A DNA stretch of 64,000 bases from Streptomyces flaveolus (GTDB taxonomy: Bacteria; Actinomycetota; Actinomycetes; Streptomycetales; Streptomycetaceae): NCBI RefSeq assembly GCF_014648815.1, contig NZ_BMRV01000025.1, positions 657 through 64,656 on the forward strand. The letters run 5' to 3'. Shown piece by piece: positions 8,005 through 15,863 of this stretch. The notes beneath the pieces are model-generated. The model saw only the letters and a list, made by a program, of their open reading frames with translations. It did not search any database and had not been told where the DNA came from. The stretch's first letter is position 1, and every line of letters begins with the position of its first letter. The translations under genes and the position numbers were made by a program.

Positions 8005-10617
8005 ATGAACGCCAGTCGTCCGCAGCCGGGCCCGATCCGGTTCACCCTGCCGAACGGGCTCCGGGTGGTGCTGGACTGCCGGTTCCCGCAGCCGAGGGTG
8101 GCCGTGGCCGTGCACTACGGCACCGGGTTCCGGTCCGAGCCGCCCGGCCGGGAGGGATTCGCCCACCTCTTCGAGCACCTGATGTTCCGTGGCAGCGCCA
8201 GCCTCCCCGAGGGACGCTTCTACGACCATGTGCACCGATTCGGCGCCCACGCCAACGGCACCACGCACCAGGACTACACCGACTACTACCAGGTGGTCCC
8301 GGCGCAGGCGCTGGAGAAGGCCCTGTTCGCGGAGGCGGACCGGATGCGCGCGCCGCTCTTCACCGAGGCCGCCCTGGCGGAGCAGCTCGTCGGTGTGGAA
8401 GAGGAGATCCGGCAGGCGGTGCAGGACCGGCCCTACGGAGGCTTCCCCTGGCCGCTGATGCCCGGGGTGCTGTTCCGGCGCTTCGCCAACGCGCACGACG
8501 GGTACGGCGACCCCGAGCGGCTGCGCACCACCACGGTGGCGGACTGCGCGGAGTTCTTCGCCGCCCACTACGCGCCCGGCAACGCCGTGCTCACCGTCGT
8601 CGGCGCGGCGGACCCCGAGGTGGTCCGCGCACTGGTGGAGCGGCACTTCGGGGAGATCGAGGCCCGCCCCCTGCCGCCGGAGCCCGTGCTCGCCGAGCCC
8701 CTCCCCGCGAAGGAGCGGTGGGCGGAGGGGACCGAGCCGGGATTCGCGGCGACCGCGCTGGCCGCCGGATACCGGCTGCCCGACCCGGACACGGACCTGG
8801 CGGGCTACCTTGCGCACGCGGTACTGGCCCGGCTCACCGCCGAGCAGGGCCCGCCGGCAGCCGGCCTGCCCCCCGTCAGCACGAGCTGCGGCTTCTTCGG
8901 GCCCCTGGACGCCAAGGACCCCGACGCGCTGGTGGTCACGGCGCTGCTGCGGTCCGGCACCGACCCGCGGGACGTGGTCACCGCTCTCGGCCGGCGATGG
9001 GCCGGCTGGGCGGACGGGCCCCCGGCGGACGCGGTGCGGCGGACGGCCGGGCTGATGGTGAGCGAGCATTACCGGCTGCACGCGGGCCTGGAGGCCCGGT
9101 GCCGCGCCCTCGGCCGGCTGGAGATCCTCTTCGGCCGGGCCGAGCTCCTCGACCTGCTCCCCGACCGTCTCGCCGCCGTCGGCCCCGCCGATGTCGCCCG
9201 CGCCGCCGGCGAACTGGCCGGCTCCGCCGCGTCGGTGCTGGTGCTGCGCCCCGGCACCGAGCGCACCCGGCCTCGGCGGCCGTTCGCGGACGGAGCCGGC
9301 CCCGCGGACACCGGGGAGGGGAGCGGCGCCCGGCGGAACCCGGCCGGGGCCGTGCCCGCGGCCCGGCCGCCGGCGCCGTACGGCGTGCCGTCCTGGCCGG
9401 CGCAGCCGGACCCGCACGAGGTGACGTGGGAGAACGGAACGCGCGTGGTCGCTGTCGCCGACCGGCGGATGCCCTACGTGGAGGCGCGGCTGCGGCTGCC
9501 CCTGGGGCCGGCCGGCTGGGCGGACCCGGCGGGGACCGAGACCCTGCTGCGCGCCGCACTCGCCCGCATCCGCGCCGCGGAGCGCGCGGCGGCCCTGGGA
9601 GCCACCCTGGGGGCGTCCGTGGACGGGCAGTGGCTGGACGTCACGGGCTGCGCGCCCGCGCAGCGGCTTCCCGCCTGGCTGGCCCTGCTCGCCGAACTCG
9701 TCGCCCCGCACGCCGGACCCGCCGGCCCGGAGGCCGTGCCCGCCCTGCCACCGGCTGCCCGGCCGCCCGCGCAACGCCTCGTCGACGACGCCCTGCGCCG
9801 GCACTGGCTCGCTCCGGACACGGGCGGTGAACTCCCCGGTCGTGCGCGGGGCGGGGACCGGCGGCCGCTCGGAGATCCGCGCGGCGGCGTCCTCGTCCTG
9901 CTCGGCGACCTGGACCCCGGGCAGGCGGTCGCCGCGGCGGCCGGGGCGCTCTCCGGCTGGCGGTCCGGCCGCCCGGCCCCCGCGGAACCCGAAGCCGTGC
10001 GGCGGCCGTCGGCGGGCGGACGGCTGCTGGTCCTGCGGGATCCGGCCGAAGCCGAGGTGCATCTGACCCTGTGCGCACCCGAACGGCGGGCGCCGGACGG
10101 GCGCGCCGCGCAGACCGAGGCGGCCCGCTACCTGGCCACGGCGGTGTTCGGCGGCTACTTCGGCTCCCGGCTGGCCCGGCGCCTGCGCGCGGTGACCGGC
10201 GCGGGAGGCGAGGCCTACAGCGGGCGGGACGTGATGCTCGGGACCCCGCGTGTCTTCGTACGGGCGAGGGTGGCGCCCGGCTCCGCCGAGGGGCTGCTCG
10301 CGCAGCTGCGCGAGGAACTGCGCCGTGCCGGGGAGGAGCCGTTCGCCGAGGCGGAGGTCGAGGCGGCGCGGGAGTTCTGCGCCGCGCAGGCGCTCGGCGC
10401 CTTCGACTCCCCGGCGGCGCAGGCCGACCTGCTGCGCCAGCTGACCGCCACGGGCCGGGACCCGGGGTGGCTGACCGCGCTTCCGCGCCTGCTCACCGAG
10501 GTCCCCGCGCAGGAGGTGGCCCGGGCCGGCCGCGAACTCTTCGCGGACGCCGCCATGGACACGGTGCTGCTCGGCGCCCTGGGTCCGGACCTGGCGTCGC
10601 TTCCGGCCGGCGCCTGA
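8005..10617 (+). CDS. M16 family zinc metallopeptidase with two fused M16 halves (LanP-like)
   Basis: 870 residues. The first half carries the inverted zinc motif HLFEH (54-58), with the downstream Glu cluster VEEEIRQ near 131-137 as third ligand. The second half, from about 460 (ENGTRVVAVADRRMPYVEARLRL), repeats the fold but lacks HxxEH, so one chain has an active and an inactive lobe. Lexapeptide-type clusters use M16 peptidases for leader removal; there I recall separate subunits. A low-complexity Pro/Ala linker lies at about 430-460. It starts 76 nt after the kinase with a GGGAGA ribosome site and is the last gene of the cluster, followed by a strong inverted repeat. Confidence 0.83.
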   Translation: MNASRPQPGPIRFTLPNGLRVVLDCRFPQPRVAVAVHYGTGFRSEPPGREGFAHLFEHLMFRGSASLPEGRFYDHVHRFGAHANGTTHQDYTDYYQVVPAQALEKALFAEADRMRAPLFTEAALAEQLVGVEEEIRQAVQDRPYGGFPWPLMPGVLFRRFANAHDGYGDPERLRTTTVADCAEFFAAHYAPGNAVLTVVGAADPEVVRALVERHFGEIEARPLPPEPVLAEPLPAKERWAEGTEPGFAATALAAGYRLPDPDTDLAGYLAHAVLARLTAEQGPPAAGLPPVSTSCGFFGPLDAKDPDALVVTALLRSGTDPRDVVTALGRRWAGWADGPPADAVRRTAGLMVSEHYRLHAGLEARCRALGRLEILFGRAELLDLLPDRLAAVGPADVARAAGELAGSAASVLVLRPGTERTRPRRPFADGAGPADTGEGSGARRNPAGAVPAARPPAPYGVPSWPAQPDPHEVTWENGTRVVAVADRRMPYVEARLRLPLGPAGWADPAGTETLLRAALARIRAAERAAALGATLGASVDGQWLDVTGCAPAQRLPAWLALLAELVAPHAGPAGPEAVPALPPAARPPAQRLVDDALRRHWLAPDTGGELPGRARGGDRRPLGDPRGGVLVLLGDLDPGQAVAAAAGALSGWRSGRPAPAEPEAVRRPSAGGRLLVLRDPAEAEVHLTLCAPERRAPDGRAAQTEAARYLATAVFGGYFGSRLARRLRAVTGAGGEAYSGRDVMLGTPRVFVRARVAPGSAEGLLAQLREELRRAGEEPFAEAEVEAAREFCAAQALGAFDSPAAQADLLRQLTATGRDPGWLTALPRLLTEVPAQEVARAGRELFADAAMDTVLLGALGPDLASLPAGA

Positions 10618-10633
10618 GGGGCCCGGGACGGAG

Positions 10634-10676
10634 GTACGGACCCGGTGTACTGCCGAGGGGTACACCGGGTCCGTAC
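10634..10676. terminator. Perfect 17-bp inverted repeat closing the RiPP cluster
   Basis: GTACGGACCCGGTGTAC (10634-10650) and its exact complement (10660-10676) flank a 9-nt loop. It lies 16 nt after the M16 stop and 55 nt beyond the stop of the convergent regulator gene, so it probably terminates transcription from both sides. Confidence 0.8.
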
Positions 10677-10731
10677 GTGATCGTCGATCCTAGGCCCTGA
10701 CGTCACCCTCCCGCCCCGGCACCGGCGGATC

Positions 10732-11037
10732 TCAGGGGGCGGCGGGGTCGGCGAGGGCGGCGATACGGCGCAGTTCCGCGAGGTGTCCGGCGAGCGCCTC
10801 CCGGCCCGCCTCGGTCAGGGCGAGCCAGGTGTGGGTGCGGGAGTTCATGGGGACCTTGCGCACGGTCGCGTAGCCGGCCGTCTGCAGCACCTTGACCTGC
10901 TTGCTCAGGACGGAGTCGCTGACCGCGAGGGCGTCACGGACGACGGAGAACTCCAGGGAGTCGACCGCCGCGAGCATGGCGCAGATCTGCAAGCGGTGCG
11001 CCGGGTGGATCACTTCGTCCAGACCGGGCACGGTCAC
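10732..11037 (-). CDS. Winged-helix transcriptional regulator (HTH_34 type)
   Basis: 101 residues from the GTG at 11037, which overlaps the stop of the upstream membrane-protein gene (GTGA). The sequence DEVIHPAHRLQICAMLAAVD, then VVRDALAVSDSVLSKQVKVLQTAGYATVRK, is the helix pair and recognition helix of the short ArsR/MarR-like family (Pfam HTH_34, winged helix DNA-binding). There is no ligand domain. It probably represses its own operon through the two palindromes at 11495-11536. It sits tail to tail with the RiPP cluster, but nothing shows it controls it. Confidence 0.85.
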   Translation of the reverse strand: MTVPGLDEVIHPAHRLQICAMLAAVDSLEFSVVRDALAVSDSVLSKQVKVLQTAGYATVRKVPMNSRTHTWLALTEAGREALAGHLAELRRIAALADPAAP

Positions 11038-11501
11038 GCCTGCCGCTGCATGTCGCGGCGCAGCGCCTCGTCGTTGCGCCTGGTGACGTACACGGTGAGG
11101 ACGAGCGCCACGAGTCCGGCCACCGACATGGCGCCGGGCACGTCCGCGGCCAGCTTCAGGCTGAGGCCCAGGGCGCCGAGGGCGAGGAGGAGCACCAGGT
11201 ACAGGCCGTTGAGGCCACGGGTGCCGGGGGCGGACACCGAGCGGTTGACCGAGATGCCGCGGGAGCGGGCGACGCTCAGGGTGAGCGCCGCGGGGAGGAC
11301 GATGCCACCGGCGATGACACCCGAGGGCACCATGCTTCCGCCCATGTCGATCGACGCGAAAACGATGCCCACGCCGAGGCCCAGCCCGGCGTGGTACCAC
11401 CAGGGCGCGGTGGCGCGGTCGGCGAGCGCGGCACGGGCGGAGGCGGCGCTGTCCAGGGCCGAGCGCGCGGCGGCGGGGTCTTCCGGGATGCTGTTTTCCA
11501 T
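11034..11501 (-). CDS. Small integral membrane protein cotranscribed with a winged-helix regulator
   Basis: 155 residues from the ATG at 11501 (MENSIPEDP). Four hydrophobic segments: WYHAGLGLGVGIVFASI, MVPSGVIAGGIVLPAALTL, GLYLVLLLALGALGLSL and MSVAGLVALVLTVYV. The C-terminus is basic. No catalytic motif is visible. Gene pairs of this kind (membrane protein plus HTH_34 regulator) are common in actinomycetes and of unknown role. In-frame ATGs at 11531 and 11528 give longer versions without a good ribosome site. All three candidates lie inside or between the two palindromes, so translation may be from a leaderless or very short-leader transcript. Confidence 0.75.
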   Translation of the reverse strand: MENSIPEDPAAARSALDSAASARAALADRATAPWWYHAGLGLGVGIVFASIDMGGSMVPSGVIAGGIVLPAALTLSVARSRGISVNRSVSAPGTRGLNGLYLVLLLALGALGLSLKLAADVPGAMSVAGLVALVLTVYVTRRNDEALRRDMQRQA

Positions 11502-11536
11502 GATGGAAAGTGTACCCCGACTTTCCATCATGGCAA
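11495..11536 (-). promoter_or_regulatory. Tandem palindromic operators at the start of the membrane-protein/regulator operon
   Basis: TTTCCATgATGGAAA (11495-11509) is a 7-bp palindrome around one base. TTTCCATcATGGcAA (11522-11536) repeats it with one change. Centres are exactly 27 bp apart. The first copy contains the ATG of the 11034-11501 gene. The layout suggests autoregulation by the winged-helix protein in the same operon. Confidence 0.65.
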
Positions 11537-11575
11537 GTGTCTTTCGCGGGTCCGGTCACCCGGTCCGGAAGGTGG

Positions 11576-12562
11576 TCACACCCAGCCCCGTTCGCGGGCG
11601 AGCAGGGCCGCCTGCGGACGGCTCGCCGCCTCCAGTGACTGCAGGATGCTCGCCACGTAACGGCGGTAGGTGCGCACGGACACCCCCAGCTGCCGGGCGC
11701 CGATCTCGTCCTTCGTGCCGCGGCACATGGCTTCCAGAACCTGCTGCTCGACCTCCGGCAGCCGCTCCGGTTCGCCCTCGTCGCCGAGCGAGGCCAGTTC
11801 CGTACCGGTCGACCAGGTCCCCTCGAACAACGCGACCATGTTGGCCACCAGCCCCGGTTCCTGGGCCACCAGGGCACCGCGCGAGCTGTCCGCGGGATCG
11901 ACCGGCGTCAGCGCGATGTGGCGGTCGTAGACGAGGATGCGGGTGGGTATCTCCTCCACCACGCGTATCTCCGCTCCCAGGGAGACCAGTTCACGCAGGT
12001 AGTCGGCGGTGAGGGGATCCTCCAGCGCCTGGGTGCGCACGATGTTCCTGATCCGCACGCCCCGCCTGATACATCGCAGGTCCAGCGGCCGGGCGTGCTG
12101 GATGTTCTCGTGCGTCAGCTTCGTGTACGGCTCGGCCGACAGGATCTCCTCGCGGGCGAAGAAGGCGAGGGTGTCGATCTTGCTCCGGATGGTGTCCAGG
12201 TTGTCGAGCTTCTCCACGTCGGGCGCCTCGGCCGGCGCCGACTCCTGCTCGGCGCGGAAGGACGCGACCAGGTGCCGGGCCTGGGTGACGGCCCGCATCT
12301 CGTCGTGCAGCTGCCTCAGCCGCATGCCGGTCAGATTGTCCACGACCAGTTCGGGGACGCCCGGCAGCAGGCCGCCGTCGGCACCCTCCGTGACGACCGT
12401 CAGGGAGAGGAGGCGTTCCAGCGCGCTCTCGATCTCGTGGAGCGGTGCGTGTACCGGTGGCTGGAGTTCGCTGGGTCTCGCACCCGGGTTTCTCAGGAGA
12501 TGGCGGTAGAGCTGCTCTTCCAGCTCCGACAGCCCCAGGACCGACATCGAGCCGACAGTCAT
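11576..12562 (-). CDS. TrmB/LuxR-type transcriptional regulator
   Basis: 328 residues with a GGGGGA ribosome site. The N-terminal segment GLSELEEQLYRHLLRNPGAR begins a TrmB-like winged helix. The middle (about 130-250) resembles the effector domain of this Streptomyces family, with an EPYTKLTHENIQHARPLD segment. The C-terminus has a LuxR-like HTH (EVEQQVLEAMCRGTKDEIGARQLGVSVRTYRRYVASIL). It is divergent from pobA across 280 bp, making pobA a plausible target. Regulation of the RiPP cluster 1 kb away is also possible; the sequence does not decide. Confidence 0.78.
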   Translation of the reverse strand: MTVGSMSVLGLSELEEQLYRHLLRNPGARPSELQPPVHAPLHEIESALERLLSLTVVTEGADGGLLPGVPELVVDNLTGMRLRQLHDEMRAVTQARHLVASFRAEQESAPAEAPDVEKLDNLDTIRSKIDTLAFFAREEILSAEPYTKLTHENIQHARPLDLRCIRRGVRIRNIVRTQALEDPLTADYLRELVSLGAEIRVVEEIPTRILVYDRHIALTPVDPADSSRGALVAQEPGLVANMVALFEGTWSTGTELASLGDEGEPERLPEVEQQVLEAMCRGTKDEIGARQLGVSVRTYRRYVASILQSLEAASRPQAALLARERGWV

Positions 12563-12727
12563 GCGACATCCCCCTACGTCGTTTCAGCGATCGTGCCCAT
12601 ACCCGTGGTCAGCGGGCCACACAGCGTGGCTGAAAGCGCGATCATATGGGAATCGACGACTCCGCGGCAGTCGCGGTTCCGCATCCTTCCCCCGCCCTTC
12701 GGCGCGGTGCGAAGTGGCCCGGAACCG

Positions 12728-12756
12728 TTGACAGCGGAGCGCGGGAGGCCGAGACT
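12728..12756 (+). promoter_or_regulatory. Candidate promoter for pobA
   Basis: TTGACA (12728-12733) and GAGACT (12751-12756) with a 17-bp spacer, 87 nt before the pobA ATG. The -35 is consensus and the -10 is weak. The 280-bp intergenic region also has TTTCAGC (12582-12588) inverted relative to GCTGAAA (12629-12635), a possible regulator site near the divergent gene. Confidence 0.4.
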
Positions 12757-12842
12757 CAGCGCAGAAATTCGTGAAGGAATTTTCACTACGCGAACAGCGT
12801 GACAGCCTCCGCGGCAACGACGCCAATCGAAGGGAACGACCG

Positions 12843-14018
12843 ATGCGCACCACCGTCGGCATCATCGGGGCCGGCCCCGCCGGACTCCTGCTCGCCCGGC
12901 TGCTCCACAACGCCGGGATCGACTCGGTCGTCCTGGAGAGCCGCGACCGCGCCTACGTCGAGCGGCGCCAGCGCGCCGGGATCCTGGAGCAGGGCACGGT
13001 GGACGTCCTGCGCGCGGCCGGTGCGGCGGAGCGCATGGACCGCGAGGGGCTGCGCCACGACGGCATCGAGCTGCGCTTCGACAAGCGGCGCCACCGCGTC
13101 GACTTCCCCGCCCTCACCGGCGGCAGGACCGTGATGGTCTACGCCCAGACCGAGGTCTGCAAGGACCTCATCGCCCTCCAGCTCAAGGAGGGCGGCCCGC
13201 TGCTCTTCGAGGCGGAGGCACTGGCCGTCGAGGACGCCGACACCGACCGGCCGCGCGTCCGCTTCCGGCACGAGGGCGTCGAGGACGTCCTGGAGTGCGA
13301 CTACGTCGTCGGCTGCGACGGCTTCTGGGGCGTGGCCCGCCGGGCGGTCCCGGCCGGCCTGAGCCGCACCTTCGAGCGGACGTACCCCTTCGGCTGGCTC
13401 GGCATCCTCGCCGACGTCGCCCCCTCCCACGACGAGCTGGTCTACGCCCGCCACGACCGCGGCTTCGCCCTGCTGTCCATGCGCTCCCCGTCCGTCTCCC
13501 GCCTCTACCTCCAGGTGCCCGAGGGCACCGACGCCGAGGCGTGGAGCGACGAGGAGATCTGGGCCGAGCTGGAACGCCGCTTCGAGACGGACGACGACTG
13601 GACGCTCCAGCGGGGACCCATCACCCAGAAGTCCGTCACCCCCATGCGCTCCTACGTCCACGAGCCCATGCGGCACGGCCGCCTCTTCCTGGCCGGCGAC
13701 GCCGCGCACATCGTGCCGCCCACCGGCGCCAAGGGCCTCAACCTCGCCGTCGGCGACGTCGTCACCTTCGCCCGCGCCCTGACGCACCAGCGGGAGACCG
13801 GCTCCGCCGAGCTGCTCGACGCCTACTCCGCCACCTGTCTGCGCCGGGTGTGGCAGGCCGAGCGGTTCTCGTACGACATGACGACCCTCCTGCACCGCGC
13901 GCCCGACGCCACGCCCTTCGACGACCGCCTCCAGGTGGCGCGCCTGGACCGGATCGCCTCTTCCCGCGCCGCCGAGACCGACCTCGCCGAGGCCTACACC
14001 GGCTTCCCGATCGGGTGA
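12843..14018 (+). CDS. pobA: 4-hydroxybenzoate 3-monooxygenase
   Basis: 391 residues, the usual PobA length. FAD-dependent group A aromatic hydroxylase converting 4-hydroxybenzoate to protocatechuate with NADPH or NADH and O2. The dinucleotide motif is GIIGAGPAGLLLARLL (6-21), the DG motif is in VVGCDGFWGVARRAV, and the GD motif in RLFLAGDAAHIVPPTGAKG (about 278-296). The block RAGILEQGTVDVLR is typical of PobA. The start is the ATG with GAAGGGA upstream; the frame is open further upstream but lacks family sequence. No other beta-ketoadipate genes are adjacent. Confidence 0.9.
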   Translation: MRTTVGIIGAGPAGLLLARLLHNAGIDSVVLESRDRAYVERRQRAGILEQGTVDVLRAAGAAERMDREGLRHDGIELRFDKRRHRVDFPALTGGRTVMVYAQTEVCKDLIALQLKEGGPLLFEAEALAVEDADTDRPRVRFRHEGVEDVLECDYVVGCDGFWGVARRAVPAGLSRTFERTYPFGWLGILADVAPSHDELVYARHDRGFALLSMRSPSVSRLYLQVPEGTDAEAWSDEEIWAELERRFETDDDWTLQRGPITQKSVTPMRSYVHEPMRHGRLFLAGDAAHIVPPTGAKGLNLAVGDVVTFARALTHQRETGSAELLDAYSATCLRRVWQAERFSYDMTTLLHRAPDATPFDDRLQVARLDRIASSRAAETDLAEAYTGFPIG

Positions 14019-14177
14019 ACGCCAGGTGCGGCCGGGGGCAGTGAGGGGAATCACCGCCCCGCACAGCGTGTTGCCCGACAGGACGAGGGAAAGATCCTCC
14101 CCAAGCAGTAGGGTCAATCCTTTGCCGTTCTATTACTCTTAGGCCAAGGCTGCGCAGTGTGGCCATGGAGGAGTGAA

Positions 14178-15089
14178 ATGAGGAGCAGAAACCCGGTCTT
14201 CTCGCGACGGGGGTTCAGCCGCGACAACGGCTACGCGGGCTTCAACGCCGCGCCGCAGGCCGGGGGCCCCGCCGTCGCCACGCAGGGCAATCCGTACGCG
14301 CAGGGCGCTCCGTACGCCCAGCCCGCCGGCAACCCCTACGCGCAGAACCCGTACGCCCAGCAGGACCAGCAGTACGGCACGCCGCCGCAGGCGCCGGCGA
14401 CCACCGGCCGGATGACGATCGACGACGTCGTCGTCCGCACCGGATCCACGCTCGGTGTCCTCATCGTCACCGCCGCGCTCGCCTGGGCGCTGCTGCCGGT
14501 CGACGACGCCAACATCAGCCGCTCGTACGGCATCGGTATCGGCGCCGCGCTGATCGGCATGGTGCTGGCGTTCGTCCAGTCCTTCAAGCGCAAGGCCTCG
14601 CCCGCGCTGATCCTGTCCTACGCGGCGTTCGAGGGCGTGTTCCTCGGCGTCGTCTCCAGCGTCGTCGACAACCGCATCGCCGACGGCGCGGCCATGCAGG
14701 CCGTGATCGGCACCATGGCGGTCTTCGCCGGTGTGCTGATCGCGTACAAGGCCGGCTGGATCCGGGTCAACCGGCGCTTCTACGGCTTCGTGATGGCGGC
14801 CGCGCTCGGCTTCGTCTTCCTGATGATGGTGAACCTGCTGTTCGCCGTCTTCGGCGGCGGTGACGGCCTCGGCTTCCGCAGCGGCGCCCTCGGTGTCGTC
14901 TTCGGCATCGTCGGCATCATCCTCGGCGCCTGCTTCCTCGCCCTGGACTTCAAGCAGGTCGAGGACGGCATCGCCTACGGTGCCCCGCGCGAGGAGGCCT
15001 GGCTCGCCGCCTTCGGCCTCACGCTGACGCTGGTGTGGATCTACCTGGAGTTCCTGCGGCTCATCTCGATCCTCAACAGCAGCGACTAG
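14178..15089 (+). CDS. Bax inhibitor-1/YccA family membrane protein
   Basis: 303 residues from the ATG with GGAGGAG upstream. The first 75 residues are hydrophilic with repeated NPYAQ/APYAQ units. Seven hydrophobic segments follow from about residue 95, with the family features VLAFVQSFKRK, LSYAAFEGVFLGVVSSVVD and a C-terminal VWIYLEFLRLISIL. Actinobacterial members carry this N-terminal extension. Function is unclear; the fold is that of calcium-leak BsYetJ-type channels. A perfect terminator follows. Confidence 0.85.
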   Translation: MRSRNPVFSRRGFSRDNGYAGFNAAPQAGGPAVATQGNPYAQGAPYAQPAGNPYAQNPYAQQDQQYGTPPQAPATTGRMTIDDVVVRTGSTLGVLIVTAALAWALLPVDDANISRSYGIGIGAALIGMVLAFVQSFKRKASPALILSYAAFEGVFLGVVSSVVDNRIADGAAMQAVIGTMAVFAGVLIAYKAGWIRVNRRFYGFVMAAALGFVFLMMVNLLFAVFGGGDGLGFRSGALGVVFGIVGIILGACFLALDFKQVEDGIAYGAPREEAWLAAFGLTLTLVWIYLEFLRLISILNSSD

Positions 15090-15125
15090 CGGTACCGCGA
15101 CGCCCCGCCTGCCGGAGCGACGCGT

Positions 15126-15160
15126 GAAGGGGCCCCGGGCACTGTGCCCGGGGCCCCTTC
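15126..15160. terminator. Perfect palindromic terminator
   Basis: GAAGGGGCCCCGGGCAC (15126-15142) pairs with its exact complement (15144-15160) around a single central base. It lies 36 nt beyond the Bax-inhibitor-like gene and 42 nt from the stop of the convergent DUF4287-like gene, so it can serve both. Confidence 0.85.
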
Positions 15161-15202
15161 GTCGTCCTCGCGGCTCGTCACCGCCGGTGGAACGGTGCAC
15201 GC

Positions 15203-15433
15203 CTAGAGCAGATTGCGCGCGGCCCTCCTCAGGTCGTACTCGTGGACGATGGCCTTCGCGTGGCCGTACGCGAGGTTGTGTTCGTGGCGGAGCCAGCTGA
15301 CCTTCTCCTCGAAGCGGAAGAGAGAGGGTCCGTCCTCGACGGCGCGCAGCCAGTCGGCGATCTCACGACCGGTGCAGTGGGGGATGCGGGCGAGCAGATT
15401 GCGGTGGGTCTCCTCGGAGAAGACATGGGACAT
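15203..15433 (-). CDS. Small DUF4287-like protein
   Basis: 76 residues, full length for this small actinobacterial family: an N-terminal SEETHRNLLARIPHCTGREIADWLRAVEDGPS segment and a C-terminal WLRHEHNLAYGHAKAIVHEYDLRR segment. The latter is the characteristic HNLxYGHAxAIVHEYD motif. No enzyme motif or membrane segment. Start ATG has GGAGG 8 nt upstream. Function unknown. Confidence 0.8.
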   Translation of the reverse strand: MSHVFSEETHRNLLARIPHCTGREIADWLRAVEDGPSLFRFEEKVSWLRHEHNLAYGHAKAIVHEYDLRRAARNLL

Positions 15434-15536
15434 CGGCGCCTCCGGGCGAAAGGGGATGTAAGCCGGTCCTTCAGGTCACCGTGCCTGAGCGTTCGCCCGT
15501 TGGCAACAGTCCCGGAACGCCGCGTACGCTCGCGCC

Positions 15537-15848
15537 GTGGTTGATACGACGCCTTTGACCCGTGCCGTGGACGACTTCGCCGACCGGCTGCGGGCCGCAC
15601 CGCAGAGCAGGCTGCAGCGCGGTGCCGCCGCCGAGGCGCTGGAGCTGGCCAGGGAGCTGGCCCGGCGCGCCCAGCTCGTCGAGGAACCGGACGCCGAGCC
15701 GCGGCGGATGCCGGACGCGGGGATGTTCGCCGCCGCCGACCAGATCGCCGTCGCCGCGCACGACCTGGCCGTCGTCCTGACGGACGCGGCGCAGGTGGAG
15801 GAGGCGGTGCGGCTGGTGGAGGAGGCCCGCAAGCGGGCCGGGGTGTGA
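15537..15848 (+). CDS. Conserved hypothetical protein
   Basis: 103 residues from a GTG. Almost entirely amphipathic helix (LELARELARRAQLVEEPD; VEEAVRLVEEARKRAG), Ala/Glu/Arg-rich, no membrane segment, signal or known motif. Codon third positions are strongly GC as in real genes of this genome. Divergent from the small 15203-15433 gene. I do not recognise a function. Confidence 0.6.
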   Translation: MVDTTPLTRAVDDFADRLRAAPQSRLQRGAAAEALELARELARRAQLVEEPDAEPRRMPDAGMFAAADQIAVAAHDLAVVLTDAAQVEEAVRLVEEARKRAGV

Positions 15849-15863
15849 GGCGGGCACCCGTCG

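Noticed and set aside
7534..10665. 1043-residue minus-strand open frame opposite the M16 peptidase
   Set aside because: No domain similarity, low complexity, and the plus-strand frame carries a complete M16 peptidase.
10634..10676. Attachment site or mobile-element end
   Set aside because: The inverted repeat is adjacent to two convergent gene ends, has no matching copy elsewhere in the window, and no integrase or transposase is present. A terminator explains it.
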